From: Eutreptiella sp. 'Long Island Sound 2002'
Taxonomy: Eukaryota > Euglenozoa > Euglenophyceae > Eutreptiales > Eutreptiaceae
Assembly: GCA_964036045.1 (NCBI GenBank)
Contig: OZ038380.1
Coordinates: 13,971,629-14,035,628 of the forward strand
Reading direction: 5' to 3'
Length of the DNA stretch: 64,000 bases
Shown here: positions 12,823-26,095 of the stretch, in pieces
Layout: the number at the start of each line of letters is the position of its first letter
Position numbering within the stretch: the first letter of the stretch is position 1
The notes under the pieces: generated by a model
Seen by the model: the letters and a program-made list of their open reading frames with translations, nothing else
What the model was told of the DNA's origin: nothing
Database searches by the model: none
Program-made: the position numbers and the translations under genes

Positions 12823-15800
12823 CTCGACAGCCTGTGCTGACCCAACATCAAGTTGAATCGCCCCAGCCCCCTGTTTTGCCGGCAGGGTGACAAAGGGTAG
12901 CAAAGGGCTGTGGTATGCATGGGTTTTTCCCCTCTTGCTATCCCCACTCACACCCAAGGCGAACAGTTCGACTTCTACGTTTTCGCTGCTCGCCAAATGC
13001 TGTCACGACGTGGATCTGATCTGCTGGTGGATGGATTGCAAATGCACGCAAGTATCAAGCTTTGGATCTTTAAACCATTTCAACAGGTGTGGTGCAACTA
13101 TGCCCCCAAATGCTGTCCTCTCAAGGGGTCTGTATTGCCGAACACCGTCCTCATGTTTGCACGCACTGATGTCAACTCTGGCCTTTTCATTCCTCAGTGG
13201 GACCTACCACGTCTGATGCGTGGCTCGGTAGGATTCAGTGTCCCTATGTGTCTGCACAGCAGCTGGTGTTGATTCCTACAGCTGCAAGATTTCATGACGG
13301 AACCTGAAGACTGCACTGGCCAGAGAGAGAGGCTGGACGCATGTGAGATTGTCAGGATGATGTGGTTGGCATCAGGATCAAGGTGCTCCTCAGCAAAGGG
13401 GGAAAGGGTTTGGCTCAAGCCCATTTTCCAGACCTTTACCTTAACTCCTCCATTGCCGCCTTCATGGTTGTTCGTTACAGTGCGCTGGTCCATGCCTTGA
13501 AACTGTAGTGACAAATTAGCACGGTCCAATGCAACCTCCTGCAAATTTTGGTGCCATCTAACAGGAGATCAGGGGATGGCTGGGTCAAAGAGAGCGATTG
13601 GTGGATGTGCAAGTGCTCGGGGTTGCACTCTTCGCCAGCGCCCTCTCATCTTCCAGGGCCCTGCTGCCATTGCTTCCGGGGGCCAGTTTACCCATGTCGG
13701 CCACATGGGCCCCCGGCCCTTCTCGTTTCCGGGGTCCAGCTCCCATCAGCTTCCGGGGGCAGGCCCCTTGTTGGTCGCATGTTTGGGTGTGTCTTGGGCG
13801 ATCCTGCGGGCCACATGGGTTGCCTGCACCCCCTTCATGTAGGGGCACTTGATGCACTTTGTGGGTCCCTAATGAGGCTATCCCCGTCAACCCCTATTGG
13901 CTTCTTGGGCTCATCCCCTTTCGACTTTATTGAGGTAGCCCCTTCATGGTCACACGGTGCCCAGCCTCTGTCGCCCTCTAGGGCCTAGCTTCTGCACAGT
14001 CGCAAAGGGCCCGGCTATTGTGGGCTTTTGGGGCCCAGTAGTTGCATTTGGCGGATTTTTGTGGTTTGCCGCGGGCGCAGCAAGTGCTGCAGCTTGTGTT
14101 TCTTGCAAGGGCTTGCTCGGCGGCGCAAGACATGTGGTGCAGTGCTGCAGATCACTATCTCACGATTGCAATGGCCACAAACGGCAACCCAAAATCGTAT
14201 CTGCATCGAAGGAAGGACGGTGTACCCCTTGACACAGATGCTCCTGCTACCACAGTCTGTGCCTCAGCCCCTCCCTACCCCCTCGCCCCCTCGTCTCAAC
14301 ACCAGCAATCTGTCCATTCACGAGGTCTTAACCCCACGCATCTCAGGGCTTGTGGCGCCCAGTCCATTTCAGGCCTCTGCCCACGCATTCCTGCGACGGG
14401 GGCTTATCGTGCAGGCCCCGAACCCCGGCCCCCTTTCGGACCACACCAAGGGGCAGACAACAAGCTGAAAATCAGCCGTGCAGTCGGTTCTCGCTTTGAC
14501 ACTGTGTTTCATCACCAACCAACAAACCTTTCTGTCTCAAAATTCAGCCGTGCTGGTAATGCATAGTGTATTTCGTCTCGTTACGGGTGATGAGCGGCTT
14601 TACTGGGCGTGGCCCTGAGAGGGCTCAGGTTATGCAGCCACAATCCACACCCATTGTTGGTGCGGCCCTGATATGGAAAACAGCCCCCCCCCCCCGATTT
14701 ATGTATATTCTCAGATGCTCAGAATGAAACGGGGAATTCCGTGGATTCCGATCAAAACAAATTGACCCCCCCTCCTTGTGGACGCCCTGGCTCATGCCGT
14801 AGGTGTTGGGGTTTAGAAGTGAGCCAAACTCCTCGCCCCCCGCGGTTTACAGGGGCGGGAACCCCCGACCCCCATGCACCCCAGAATGCCTCTTCCAGCC
14901 CGAACCTTGTCACCGTACTGCCTCCTTCATCCTTTCAGTCGCAACAGCCCGGAAGGAGCTGCAGCGCGCTGCCTCGATTGCGCAGCTGAGGCCTCGTGTC
15001 CGTACTCTGCGCGCAAGATTTATCTGCAGTCAGTCGAAAGTGGAAGCACTGCATGGCCCCTGACCGCGGTCTGTGACCCCATTGACATTGAAAACGTGAC
15101 CAGTGCTCTGAGGCATGGCCCGTATGGAAGGTATCCTCAAAGCCCGCACGGGTTGGGGGATGGGGCCAGGGGCTGTAGTAACGCCACTCTTCGACCGAGA
15201 GAGGAAGGGTTAAAGAAGAACTGGAAATTCTCCTCCAGGTCAAACCCCCCTGGCCAAAGGGTCCAGTGCGTGAGGGGCTGAGTGTATATGGGGGTGAGGT
15301 ATTTGCCAGGTGTTGTCTGGCACGCCACCGCTTTCTCGCCAGAATTGTCCCTTTTTGTCTGCGGCGTTGTACAGGTGTGTGTATGATTGTGACAACGATG
15401 TTTGCGACAATCAAGCGGTAAACATGCAGTTCGCGAACGGCGCCATCGCCACCCTCAGCATGGTGGCAACCACCGCGAGCATCGGCGACAGAAGCACGAG
15501 GATTTTTGGCTCATTGGGGCAGGTGTGCAATGGCTGCGTGCAGGGGGGCTCGGGGGGGTGACGTCTGGTGCGCTTCTAAGGGTTGTGCGCTGTTTGTGGT
15601 AGTCGTAGACTGTGGTCCCTGAGGGTTCCATGGGGTTGTCTGTGAAGTGCTGTCTTTTCCGAGCTCTTCTGAGGGCCACTCCCTGTGCCCTGCCTATGTG
15701 AGCTCACAGGGAGAGAGGGGTGTGGTGCCGCTTCCACGGAGGGACGTTGGTCGGGGGGTACAATCCCATGCCCCACTCCCCATCCCCGCACACCTACATC

Positions 15801-17025
15801 AGCTCGATGCCCCCACGGGCATTTGACACAATTGTGTGGCCCGGATGCCTGGCGCGCATTGCACCATTCAAGACGGCTGTTACCCATTGGCATAGGTTGG
15901 GGGGTCTGGGGATGGGTTGGGGGGTCTGGGGGGGGGGGGGTCTGGCCCTCCACATCACCCTTGAAGCGCCATTCACTCGGTTTCGGAAGCTCACTGATAT
16001 CTGAACAATCGCATCACAGATGTCTGCGTGATCCATTGCCCAATTCTTCGATGACGGTCTCGACGCCGCGGAGCTCCTGGGACCGCCAAGCATCCGCCTG
16101 CAAACTGCGGTCGCCTGCAGCCTATTGACTCCGCCCCCGCGTGGCACCGCAAGTTACCCTCACCCCCCCCCCCCTTCCTTGTGCGCCTGACATGGCACAC
16201 TGATGGCCCTGACGAACAGCAAACAAGCGGCGGTGGGCGATAAAGGCGCGGCGGTAGCTCTGCAAGACGGACGGGCCGCTTTTGTTGCAACAGCGGATGG
16301 CAAAATGGGTTCGTTCCGTTGCTTTCCCATGAAACCTTCGGGGCGCAGGGTCCGGGTATCCGAAGAGAAGTAAAGATTCGGTGCCTTGTTTGCACATCAG
16401 TGCGCACCACAAGTCGGTTGGCGCGCGCTCGATGGGGACCTGGGCGGCAGGGTCGAGTTTATCTTTTGACGGATTTCAGACGCATGTGTCGCTGGATGTG
16501 TTGACACTGTGCTGTGTGTAGTGCCCGGAGTGCGCGTTTGTTGGGTCCGCCGGACATCAAGGAATGAGATCGGGGACCCCCCTCCCCTGTGCATGGACAT
16601 GCCGAGGGCATCGGCCTTCATGTCTCTCAAAATGTCTCCAGAGCCCAAAGACCGTTTGCTGTTCGAGGGGTGCTTTTTCAGACGCAAAGTCAAGAAAGTT
16701 CGACGCCGTTGAAGCGGCGACTCCTTTTGCGGTTCCATATCTCTTTCTGCAGTTGATCGTCGAAGACCATCGCACAGTACATCACTACGATTTTTGCACG
16801 CAGGAGCGGCACGTCTATGCCCCCAAGGACACGCGTCCCCCGGAGGCAACCTCAGGCTTCGGGCACGGAGGGGCAGACTGGGGGCTGATGGAGGCGTTTG
16901 TGGACGCTGTTGCGCTGGACGACCCAACATTGATCACGTCGGAGTCTGCGAGTGCCGTTGCCTCGCATCTTCTGACATTCGAGGCCGAAAAAAGCCGCTT
17001 GGAATCGCGTGTGGTGTCGCTGTAA
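8372..17025 (+). CDS. Gfo/Idh/MocA-family NAD(P)-dependent oxidoreductase, nine exons
   Basis: Exons inferred from conserved blocks plus GT-AG junctions: 8372-8432, 9382-9524, 9777-9909, 11864-11933, 12376-12505, 12959-13086, 14939-15130, 15375-15522 and 16753-17025 (TAA). They total 1278 bp, exactly 425 residues plus stop, and every junction keeps phase, which strongly supports the model. Features in order: Rossmann motif VIGAGNRG (residues 14-21), VAEPRD, ATQDQMH (82-88), the family hallmark EKP (105-107), KCCHDVDLI (192-200, the usual catalytic His/Asp region), a Cys cluster CLDC...CPYSA (Cys 233, 236, 242), [18 protein letters not shown], and the C-terminal block [10 protein letters not shown]. 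Length is normal for the family. Substrates of this family are sugars, inositols or dihydrodiols; the substrate here cannot be told. Introns run from 244 to 1954 bp. Confidence 0.93.
10772..10965. repeat. Dispersed repeat, copy in oxidoreductase intron 3
   Basis: Shares blocks with 20390-20700, including ACCAACTGAGAGGTTTT, GCAACCCTGTGAG and a GCCTTTGC.GCA.TAGT segment, in the same order and orientation. It lies inside the 1954-bp third intron. No coding capacity is assigned; probably a fragment of an interspersed element. Confidence 0.6.
12796..12822. repeat. (CA)n microsatellite in oxidoreductase intron 5
   Basis: A run of about 13 CA dinucleotides within the 453-bp intron between exons 5 and 6. 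Confidence 0.95.
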
Positions 17026-18829
17026 TGCTCGGGCGGCACCAGATTGCACTGTCGCTGGCATTCCGTGCAAATTCTGTTGGGTGACGTAATCCGAGGAAGG
17101 GTCACGTTCAAAGGTAACCCCATTTTAGCGGAAGCACGGCCTTGCCTACGCCTGACGATACGGTGTTACCGGCATTTCTTGGACCGCCCTTTCTGTGGCC
17201 GGAATGTAACGTCACAGGAATGTGGGAAGACAAGGAAAGGGGGGCTGGAGCGTGCGTGTGATGTAACTCTGCGCGTCACAGCACTGTGCTGTGGGGTGCG
17301 GGTCGTTTTGGTTGGGTTTGAGCTGGGGCCATGGCCGATGCCGTGCCCATCACGCGCCCCCTTCATGTCCGCGGGTGGACCCGCCCGCCTTGTGTGAGCA
17401 CGACGACCCCGTGTGACCGTTTCCTGGGACCGGGGCCGTGCTCGCAGGCGCAGGGGTGGAGCGGATGGTGTGTCACACACTGCGATGCATACCACAACCC
17501 TTGGATTTCCCAGCACGGCAGCAATGAGCTTCCCTCGTAAGCAGACGGTCTCATACTCAGTGAGTGTGCTACGCAGTACCGCCTGGCAACTCTGAATCAA
17601 CCACCTTCTGAAAGTGGGGGTGAAGGGCAAGGGCCTCGTTCGACGGTCGATGCATTTGGGCGGGCCAGTTCGTGTACGTGTGCGTGGGTGGGGCGGGGGC
17701 CGACGTGGTGTGCTGGGATTGGAACGGTCACAGCTTATACAGGGCGGCTTTATCTTAGGCGGATGGGCTGGGTCAGGGCTTTGCCAGAGTTCCGCTCGAC
17801 GTTTTGTAGGGGCTGTGCCAGGGCTCAAATGGAGACAGCGGGAAACGATTTAGATGCCTCCGGGAACATCGTCGATGAAGATATATCAGTGTAGATGCAA
17901 CATCTTGTGGCTCAATGCGGTATTTCTTGAGGTTGTTGGATTCAAAAACGTCGCCTTTTCTTTTCATGGGGCGCGCCATACAGCAACAGTGGGGCAAGAA
18001 AGACCGCCGTGTCAAGCGCGTGCGACTGCCTAGTACCGCGACATGGTTGTCAGCTTCCGGTATCGCATTGACCTCCCTGCGGCCACGGGTTGCCCGGCGA
18101 GACTGTTGCTTACCAGAGCAGGTGGCGGTCATGGCTGTGTCTGTGGGAGATGGGGTTGATGCACCAACGGGTGTTGGCACACGATGCGCCCCTCTCAGGG
18201 GAGGTTGATGAGGGTTGGGGGCTTCGTGTGGTGGAGGTGCCCGTGCAGGCTGTGCTGGCGCTGTTGGTGCAACGGGGTTGGGGGGCTCCTAGTGCAAGCC
18301 CTCCCGCCCCGGAGTCTCAGTGCCCATATGGGTCCAAAACCCGGCGCGACACTCGCCGCGCCCCCAGATTTTCTGGCGTTGCCACTCGACCTCCCTGGAT
18401 TCCCCCCATCGCATGTGTGGCCCCTTGCTGTGGGGCCCAGTGTGGGTTGGGGTGGAGGGTGATTTTGCGCCCAGCCTGATACAGAGAGTCGGCGGCTCTT
18501 GCCTGGCGTCATCAGGTGCCGAAACGCGGGACTTCAACGATTTCCATAGTTTGGGATGAACCCCGCATGTCTTTAGAGAGAGGCTGGGGTAGTGACCGCC
18601 TGGCCAGGGAGTGCCGCATGGGGAGCTACTGCCACCTGCGCTGCCCAGCCCTAAGAGCTAGCGCTCCTGGAGCAAGGCAGTGGTGCGCCTGCCAGGGTGC
18701 TGGGCTTGTGGGGTGTGGGGTGGTACCTGGGAAGGCAATGGTGTGCCTGCCCTGTACAGGTCAGCGCCGTTATCCGAAGGGGCAAAAGCGGGTTGCGATG
18801 GCAGCTTGCCTCGGGAGGGAGGTAGTGGA

Positions 18830-18935
18830 GGAGGGGGCGAGCGAGGGAGGGAGGGGGCGAGGGAGCGAGGGAGGGACAGAGGGATAGAGGAACGGAGGAG
18901 GGAGGAGGGAGAGGGACAGAGGGAGGAAAGGCTGG
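18830..18935 (+). repeat. G/A-rich purine tract with many GGG runs
   Basis: About 100 bp of GGGAGGGA-like sequence, almost all purine on the plus strand. It has the composition for triplex or G-quadruplex formation; function unknown. Confidence 0.8.
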
Positions 18936-20389
18936 AGGCCTAGACAGAGTTCATCACGGTCTTCTGTTTAAATGGTTTACTTGAGGGTCTGGTTTGAGGA
19001 ATTTTGATACCAAAGATGCCCAGTGCCATCTCGTCGGTGCATGGGTGATTTTTCGAACCATGCGTGCATCTTGCGGGGGGGGATGCATGGCGTGCAAGGA
19101 CGGGTCCAGGTCAAGGTTAGGGTCGGGGGTACTCAAAGGAATCCAGTCGTGTTTTTTTGGAAAAGTTGAATTTCCCCAAAGGCCGAGCAGTTTGACTGCA
19201 CATGAGTGGGGATATTGGCATTTCAGAGGCCCTGCCCATGCTCGCTATTTCTCTTTCCGTCGTGTGTGTTTTCTGTACTCAACACCAAGTAAAGATGTTG
19301 ATGTGTTGAGTGGCTGTGTCCACCATAGAGAGGCAAGCCCCAACGTGTTCACTGGTTTGGGGAAATGTTTGGAAGGCGGCCTAGTTCGCCCCCCCCCCCC
19401 CCTGCCCCTCTTTAATTAGGTCACACCCCCCTGCCCCTCTGTCACCGGTGCAGGAGGTGTCTATTTGGGCTCATTGATAGATGTGTCGAACGAAGATAGC
19501 TGTTGTGCGTTTGGGGTGGATTGAGGAGACCAGCCGAAGTACCAGACCCGACAATGGCGACACCAAGCAAAATGTGGACTGCCACCCTGGCTTTTACCCC
19601 AAACATGAATGCAACGCTTCCATGACGCTTCTATCCCCATCTTGTACAGCAGCAGGGCACTGCAAAGATCCATCGAAAGAGGTTTTTACAGCCATACAAA
19701 ACCAAAAACACAATTTTCCCATAGTCCTGCCCAGGAGGGAGGGGGGCCGTGGCCTGTTTGTCATGTGCCTGTTCGGAGTCTTCGACTGCAACATGGAGCA
19801 CTCACACTGCGCAAGAGACATTTCGTTGGGGATACGCAGGGCGCATAGACCGCACTAAGTCTAGACCTGACCTCATCCTGGACAACGGATTCAGCATGGG
19901 GGGGTGCAGCCCTTTGGGGCAGTTGATCAGCACCCAGCAGCACCGTTGTTGCATGCTGCGTGCATACTGCAGGGGCCGGGGAGCTGTCACTTGGTGATGG
20001 TTCCGCAGAGGGGGAACAGGCATACTGAAGGTGGGGCTTGGCAAGGGGATTGGGCTGCCCCGGACGGAAGGATGTTTCATGGAAAGCCCTTCGCGGATTG
20101 CCCGTCTCCTGCCCCCCAGCCATCACTGCAAGCACCTCGGATGGCAGGCAACCGCCCGGGCGCGTGTTGCTGATGCTTTGTCATGCGCTTGCAGCACTGG
20201 GGCTGTGGCGCATAACGGACCTGTGGGCCTGGACAACGCTTTGTCCGTGGTGGGGGGCTCGTGCGACGATGTGTTTTGTGACCCTGCTCTGCACGTGCAC
20301 TGGGAACTTCGCCAAGGCCTGAGGAAGGGGGGAGCACTGGACACGCTGCGGCTGCGGTGCGGAAACTGAAGCGCGGTGGACCCAGGCAG

Positions 20390-20700
20390 CCATTAGGTTC
20401 AAGGGTTTTTGGGCAGCAGCACAAGCAAGGAAGACCTCTCCATAGACTGGAGTGAGCACAGTTTAAGAGCATGGGCGAAACCCGAATGAACTGATTTGTG
20501 TGTCCCGGACGTACCAACTGAGAGGTTTTGGCAACCCTGTGAGTGGTTTCCACTCGCTGGTTGCATTTTTGCATCTTCCACACACAGCACCATTGTGCTT
20601 CACTGGTTGGCAGTGGGTGGTGGTGCATGAAGACAGTGTGCGGCGTGAAGAGGGCTCTACGGCGCCTCTGCCTTTGCTGCAGTAGTGCCTGCGCTGTGTG
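20390..20700. repeat. Dispersed repeat, second copy
   Basis: Matches 10772-10965 in several blocks, with extra sequence inserted in the middle (GTGGTTTCCACTCGCTGG region). Same orientation as the first copy. Diverged, so probably old. Confidence 0.55.
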
Positions 20701-22689
20701 TGTGTCCTAGTTTCAAGCCTTTTGCAACAGCCTCTTGAAACTGCTAGGGCCCATGGCGGGTCCAAATGTCATGTTGCATGTTTCTCGCCCATGAGCACAT
20801 CTGGTGTATGGCAGAGGGTATGCACCTACATGACTCAGCGTTCGAGAACCCGACACAGCAGGGGCCATGCAGCCACGTTACTGATCTGCGCTCCATAGAC
20901 CTTGGTGGGGCTTCTTTCATGCATGGGGTTGTTTTCCTGGTGAAATGGTCTGAAAGGCGGACGCAGTGTGCGCACAGTGCATGTAACTGCCTCGAGGAGT
21001 GTTTTGTTCTTGTCACATGCTAGCACTCTATTTGTTTCGGTGATGGTTGGGCTCCAAAGTGAAACTCCACAATCAGGCAATCGTCAACACCGCCCACCGG
21101 GCACCACACGCAGAAATCCCGGACATTGATTTGAGAAATCGAGTGATTTTTGTGCACATATCTAGGACACCGCGTCTAGTGCAGGTATTCGGCTCTGTAT
21201 GAGGTTTGCGGGCCTGGGACTTGCCCCATGATGGTGCACTCTCCATTGGTGGCCTCCATGCCTGCCAAGTTGTGTCACCAGATACCACGCATGGCAAGAG
21301 CATGATCCTGGTGCCGGATCTGGAATCCCCATGCCAGAACAACCCCAGGGCTAGGCAGACAAGCGAAATTTGGGTGAATGGTATCCGTATTACAGACAAC
21401 GCGCAGTAACACCCAATGTCAATGGCAGGATGCTGAGGACCCATGCCTGTTGCAAGCCACCAAGCGCCATGCAAGGCACAAAACCCGCCCACCAAAGCCC
21501 ACTAGCAACGAAGGAATAACAAAATTAAAATGCAAGGAATTCTTTGACACCCTGGTGCTGCGGACAACCATGGAGCCACCAAGTCGTGCGAAGACTCCTC
21601 CCCTTTGACGGGTGCCATATCCACATGCGAGGCCCCACCTTCCTGGTACGGCCCATGGCACACCTTCAGCACATGCGGAAACAATACCGTGCCCAATAGC
21701 GGCGATTGCACACCGAATGGATTGAGGATCTCGCCAAACTACATCACACAATGTGCAATGTATCACAGTTGCTCAGCATTCATGAGGCACTAAACTGGGT
21801 TTTTGCAATGCTTGTGGACAATGAATGGGAAAAGGTCGAGGCAAAAAGCGAAACTCGCTGTTCAAAGGAAAATGCCTACTCCAAGGAAGGCAGAAAACCC
21901 GCCGCCAAAAACATTTCACATTGGAATAGGCTTTTGTGCCCATCACATGTTTCATTTGGGTAGGCATGAAGCAAACAAGGGAGCATGACCTCGCATTCGC
22001 TGCTTTTACCAAGAGTACAAGACACACCTCAAAAGAAAAAGGATGGCCAAACAAACCCCTCCCGCGGAACACCGCTGCCACGATTAGATCAGACATGTGA
22101 GCCCACACATGCATTACAAACATTGTAGCTAGAGAGGATGCTAGAAGGGTGAGCCGTGCTAGAGATTTTGCTCTCCCCAGATGACGTGGTCCTGGGTCAC
22201 ACTGGGATCTGCCATGTGAAAAGAATGTTGCCCGTAAATGCACAAGGATGGAAGTAAAACGGCGATGGTCCTTTGTGGCACCGCGGCTGGTCGGCCTCCT
22301 TGGAGGCCTTCGCCAGATTCCCCGAGGGTGGCATGAGAAATGGCGGGCAGCCAAGGCTGCTTGCAACGCAGTTTGACGGACTCTTGCTCAAAGGACACTG
22401 CGGCACCAAGGGCACGAAACACCCATTTCTCTCCGCTACCTACAGAGCCGCAATAGCTAACATTCGGTACCATGCCTGGCAAAAAATCGAAGTTAGGACC
22501 GCCTCGGTTTAGCTAGAAGTGACCCCCTTAGTGCCCGAGAGCGATGTAGGCAATTCTTGCGAAGGCTGGCACTCTAGCTAGCTAGCGTACTTCAAGACAT
22601 CAGTTGGATCATCCACCCCTACCGTCAAATCCGACCACACTGCCTCTGGAACATCTCCATGCGAACTGGATCAAGCTTTCTGAGGGTTG

Positions 22690-23095
22690 TGGGCTTCATT
22701 TGCGGTATTGTTGCCCCCCCTTTGGCACACAAAACCACATGCCGAAGGTCCTCGGTTTCATTTACAATTCTGTTGCCCCCCCTTTAGGATAGAACCACGT
22801 GCTAAGGGTCCTCGGTTTCATTTATAGCTTTGTCCCCCCCCCCCTTTCAACGCAAACCCCGTGCTGAAAGTTCTGTAGTGAAGGGGGGGCAATCAGGCTA
22901 ATAATAAAACTGAAGACCCTCAGCACGTGGTTGTGTGCTAAAGGGGAGGGCAACAAAACCATAAATGAAACCGGGGTCCTGAAGCACATGACTCTGTGCT
23001 GAAGGGGGGGGCAACAAGACTATAAATGCAAATTAGGACACTCAACATGTGGTTCTGTGCTGAAGGGGGGGCAACAAGGTTATCAAGCCCCCCCC
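22690..23095. repeat. C-tract ~60-bp repeat cluster, units in both orientations
   Basis: Unit core: CAGCACAGAACCACATGCTG, then AGGGTCCTCGGTTTCATTTAT and TTGTTGCCCCCCC. Units read forward to about 22865 and reverse-complemented from about 22870 to 23095, so the cluster can fold back on itself. Related clusters lie at 24965-25470 and 25825-26094. Confidence 0.8.
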
Positions 23096-23099
23096 CCCC

Positions 23100-24960
23100 T
23101 CAGCACAAAACCAACCTTTAGCGAGACAGGACACACGATTGCTGCATACATGGGCCAAGGTGCACCCAAGGACATGCTGGTGACATTTGCCATTGGTGGT
23201 GATGACAGGTAGTGCCACAACAACCCCATTGTCACGATAGTTATCGGAAACAAGAGGTTTAAGAAGGTGGTGCATTGCAGTCAGATTAGGGGGCTCGCCA
23301 CTTGGAAGAATTTCTGGCTCTTACAGCCCGTTTCAAACCACCCCCGAAAGGACAACCTAACAGTTTCAACTGGTGGATCCCATAAGGCTGGTGTGGCAAC
23401 CTTTTGACATCACCCCCATATTTTCATGACCCCTGCATATGGCAGTTTGTACATATGACGGTTTGTACAATTTGCAGTTTTAACATTTGTCACTGTGTTT
23501 AGATGCACCCAGATATTTTTCGGCTGGTGTTGGTGAAGGGCACTGCCACAAAACCCCCATTGTCACGATAATTGTGGGAATTCACCCTCTCTCATTTTAG
23601 GGCGCTGGCGCCGTAAATGTGTACCTACTACAGACTGATTCCCCCTTGCCCATTGGGGGTGTTCACTGGTGTGTCCGGCTGCCATAGGTTATGACGGGGA
23701 TCACACTTAGCACATATGGGAAGCAACAATGGACTATGCAGACCCCCCCCCCCCTTGTCCATCTCCGCCCTTTTCCTTCAAGCAGAGAAATTTTTTTTTG
23801 GTCATGGTATTGGTTTTTGGTTTGGCTTTTTTTACGGCACTGGCGCCGTAAGCATTTTTGCATGGAGATGTGACATTGAGGGTTAATCTCTACACCAAAC
23901 ATTACAAAACTTGGGAGCATTGACAGGGGGCGTATTGCGCGCTGTGTGTGCGCGGTGCCCGCGCTGTGCCCGTGCTGTGCACAAAGTTTGTACAGGACCA
24001 TGCCCAACCTGCACAGTAGTGCCTAGTACCCGTAACAATGAGCCTTGTTGTGCATTTATATGAGTTGCATGCATGCTTTGCCCCCATTTCTAGTGCATTG
24101 GTATGTGTTGTTGTGCATCCTTTCCTATAGGTTCGTGAGATCTTTTTCCCGATTCGCCCAATACATATCCGGTGGCTCTATTGTAAGTGCAGATAGTTCT
24201 GATTCGTCCTCCTCATCAGCCGGCAACACAGAACTCCCATCGCAAAGCAAGAAGTATCGCCGTGTGGCTGTACATAGCCGAAAGGAGGTTGTGGATGTGG
24301 ACACCATGTCGAGTGATGCATGTCCTGTACGTATGCTGAGCGAAGGGGAGTACGGCGTTCACATTTTGAGTGAAGGACAAACTTTATTCTTGCTTTTTTT
24401 TTTGCATGTGTCTTTGCTGTTGGTGGGTACACTGGCATCTCTTATGCGGGGGCTGGGGTGAAACATCAGGCTGTCCAACGTTGTGGGGGTGTAGTATGGT
24501 TTGTATAGGCAAGAATATTGCCAATTGTTGCACCCCCAATTTCTTCACGTCATGTGTGCGTTGTGCCCGCGCTGTGCACACGCCCCCTCAGAGTGTTCGG
24601 GTCTCATTTGATCAATTTTCCCCTTCTTTCAGTTGTCTAATTAGGGAGAAAATTCTATGGAAAATGCAACTTACAGCGATCTGTCTCTTTGTGGGTCTGC
24701 TTTGCACATTCCCCTAGGGTTGCCTATGACCCGTTGTAGCATATCTGAACAAGGTCCGTTTTTCAGATACAACCCGGTGTAGAGAGAATACAAATTTTGA
24801 CCGAGATTCGTCAATGTTTACAGCGCTGGCGCCATGATATTTTCATTCCTCATACATTTGCGATCCACGGGGTTAGATGCCTGTTGTGCGCATGTTTTCA
24901 AAAAGAGTACATTTTTTATGATACCCTGGGTTTGGGGGTTTACGGCTGTACCTCTGTGCG
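23100..24960. other. Mostly non-coding; one weak exon candidate at 24131-24329
   Basis: The segment 24131-24329 (plus) is preceded by TTTCCTATAG and followed by GTACGTATG, both good splice signals. It encodes a Ser-rich stretch (SADSSDSSSSSAG) followed by a basic segment (SKKYRRVAVHSRK). No family is recognised and no partner exon was found, so this is only a possibility. Nothing else supports a gene here. Confidence 0.25.
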
Positions 24961-24964
24961 TAGT

Positions 24965-25470
24965 GCACCCCAAGCAGAACCACGCGCTGAGGGTCGTTGG
25001 TTTCATTTATGGTCTTCTTGCCCCCCCCCTTCAACACAGAACTTCATGGTTAGGTATCATTTGTCGTTTTGTTGCCCGCCCTGCAGCACAGAACCAAGTG
25101 CTGAGGGTCCTCGGCTTCATTTATAGTCTTGTTCTGTGCTGAAGGGGTGGCAACAAGGTAATCAAGGTTATTCCCCCCCCCCCACGTTCAGCACAGAACC
25201 ACATGCTGAGGGTCCTGAGTTTCGTTGTTAGTCTTTTTGCCCCCCCCTTCAGCACAGAGTCATGTGCTTAAGGACCCCGGTTTCATTTATGGTTTTGTTG
25301 CCCCGGCACAGGGTTCTGTGCTGAAGTGGGGGCAATATAACGATAAATGAAACCGACGACCCTCACCACATGCTTCTGTGATGAAGGGGGGGGGCAATAA
25401 GACTATAAATGCAACCGACGACCCTCAGCATGTGGATCTGTGCTGATGGGGGCCGCACGTAGGTCATAAA
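24965..25470. repeat. C-tract ~60-bp repeat cluster, second locus
   Basis: Forward units at about 24965-25130, a reverse unit at about 25130-25170, forward units at 25185-25310, and reverse units at 25315-25470. The alternating orientation is the same kind as at 22690-23095. Confidence 0.8.
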
Positions 25471-25824
25471 GTGCTCCACACAAGCACGTCCTGGTATGTA
25501 TATGCAGCAATGTTGGGCAGTTCACATAATGTGATCGCAATCTCTCCATTGTATGATACACCACCACCTATTTGATTTGATTCCTTGGCGCAGTATTTTG
25601 CCAACCCATTGCAGGTCTGCATGGTACAAACAGTGATGGGCACACTGTCACTTGATGGCAGCCCAAAGTAACCTTGCCTGTGGCTGATCCCAAACGATCA
25701 AATTATTCCACGTAAACACCAAATGCAGCAGAGGAGTTTGTGGGGTCAGTCAACCAAAGCGAATCATCAGCAAAAGAATGGGATTCACTGTGGCCTCCTG
25801 AGTCCAAAGTGCTGATGAGGGGGG

Positions 25825-26094
25825 GAGGGACAAGCACATGCTGAGGGTCCTGTGTTTCATTTATCGTCTTGTTGCTGCCCCCTTGAGCACAAAACGCTGT
25901 ACTCAAGGTCCTCGGTTTCATTTATCGTTTTGTTGCCCCCGCTTCAGCACAGAACCATGTGGTGAGGGTTGTCGGTTGCATTTATCGTTTTGTTGCCCCC
26001 ACTTCAGCACAGAACCACATGCTGAGAGTTCTCTGTTTCATTTGTAGTCTTGTTGCCCCGCTTCAGCACTGAACCACGTGGTGAGGGTCCTCGG
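25825..26094. repeat. C-tract ~60-bp repeat cluster, third locus
   Basis: About four forward units, each with a GCACAGAACCA.. block, a TGAGGGTC block and TCATTTATCGT.TTGTTGCCC. The array stops exactly where the 1.1-kb direct repeat begins at 26096. Confidence 0.8.
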
Positions 26095-26095
26095 T

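Larger units (their letters stand above)
17026..22685. other. Gene-poor stretch, no convincing coding region
   Basis: Many short open frames occur on both strands, but none shows a conserved motif or a coherent splice-linked set. Notable contents are a purine-rich tract at 18830-18935 and a dispersed repeat at 20390-20700. An uncharacterised 85-codon frame at 21706-21963 (plus) has ordinary amino-acid composition but no recognisable family. Confidence 0.4.
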
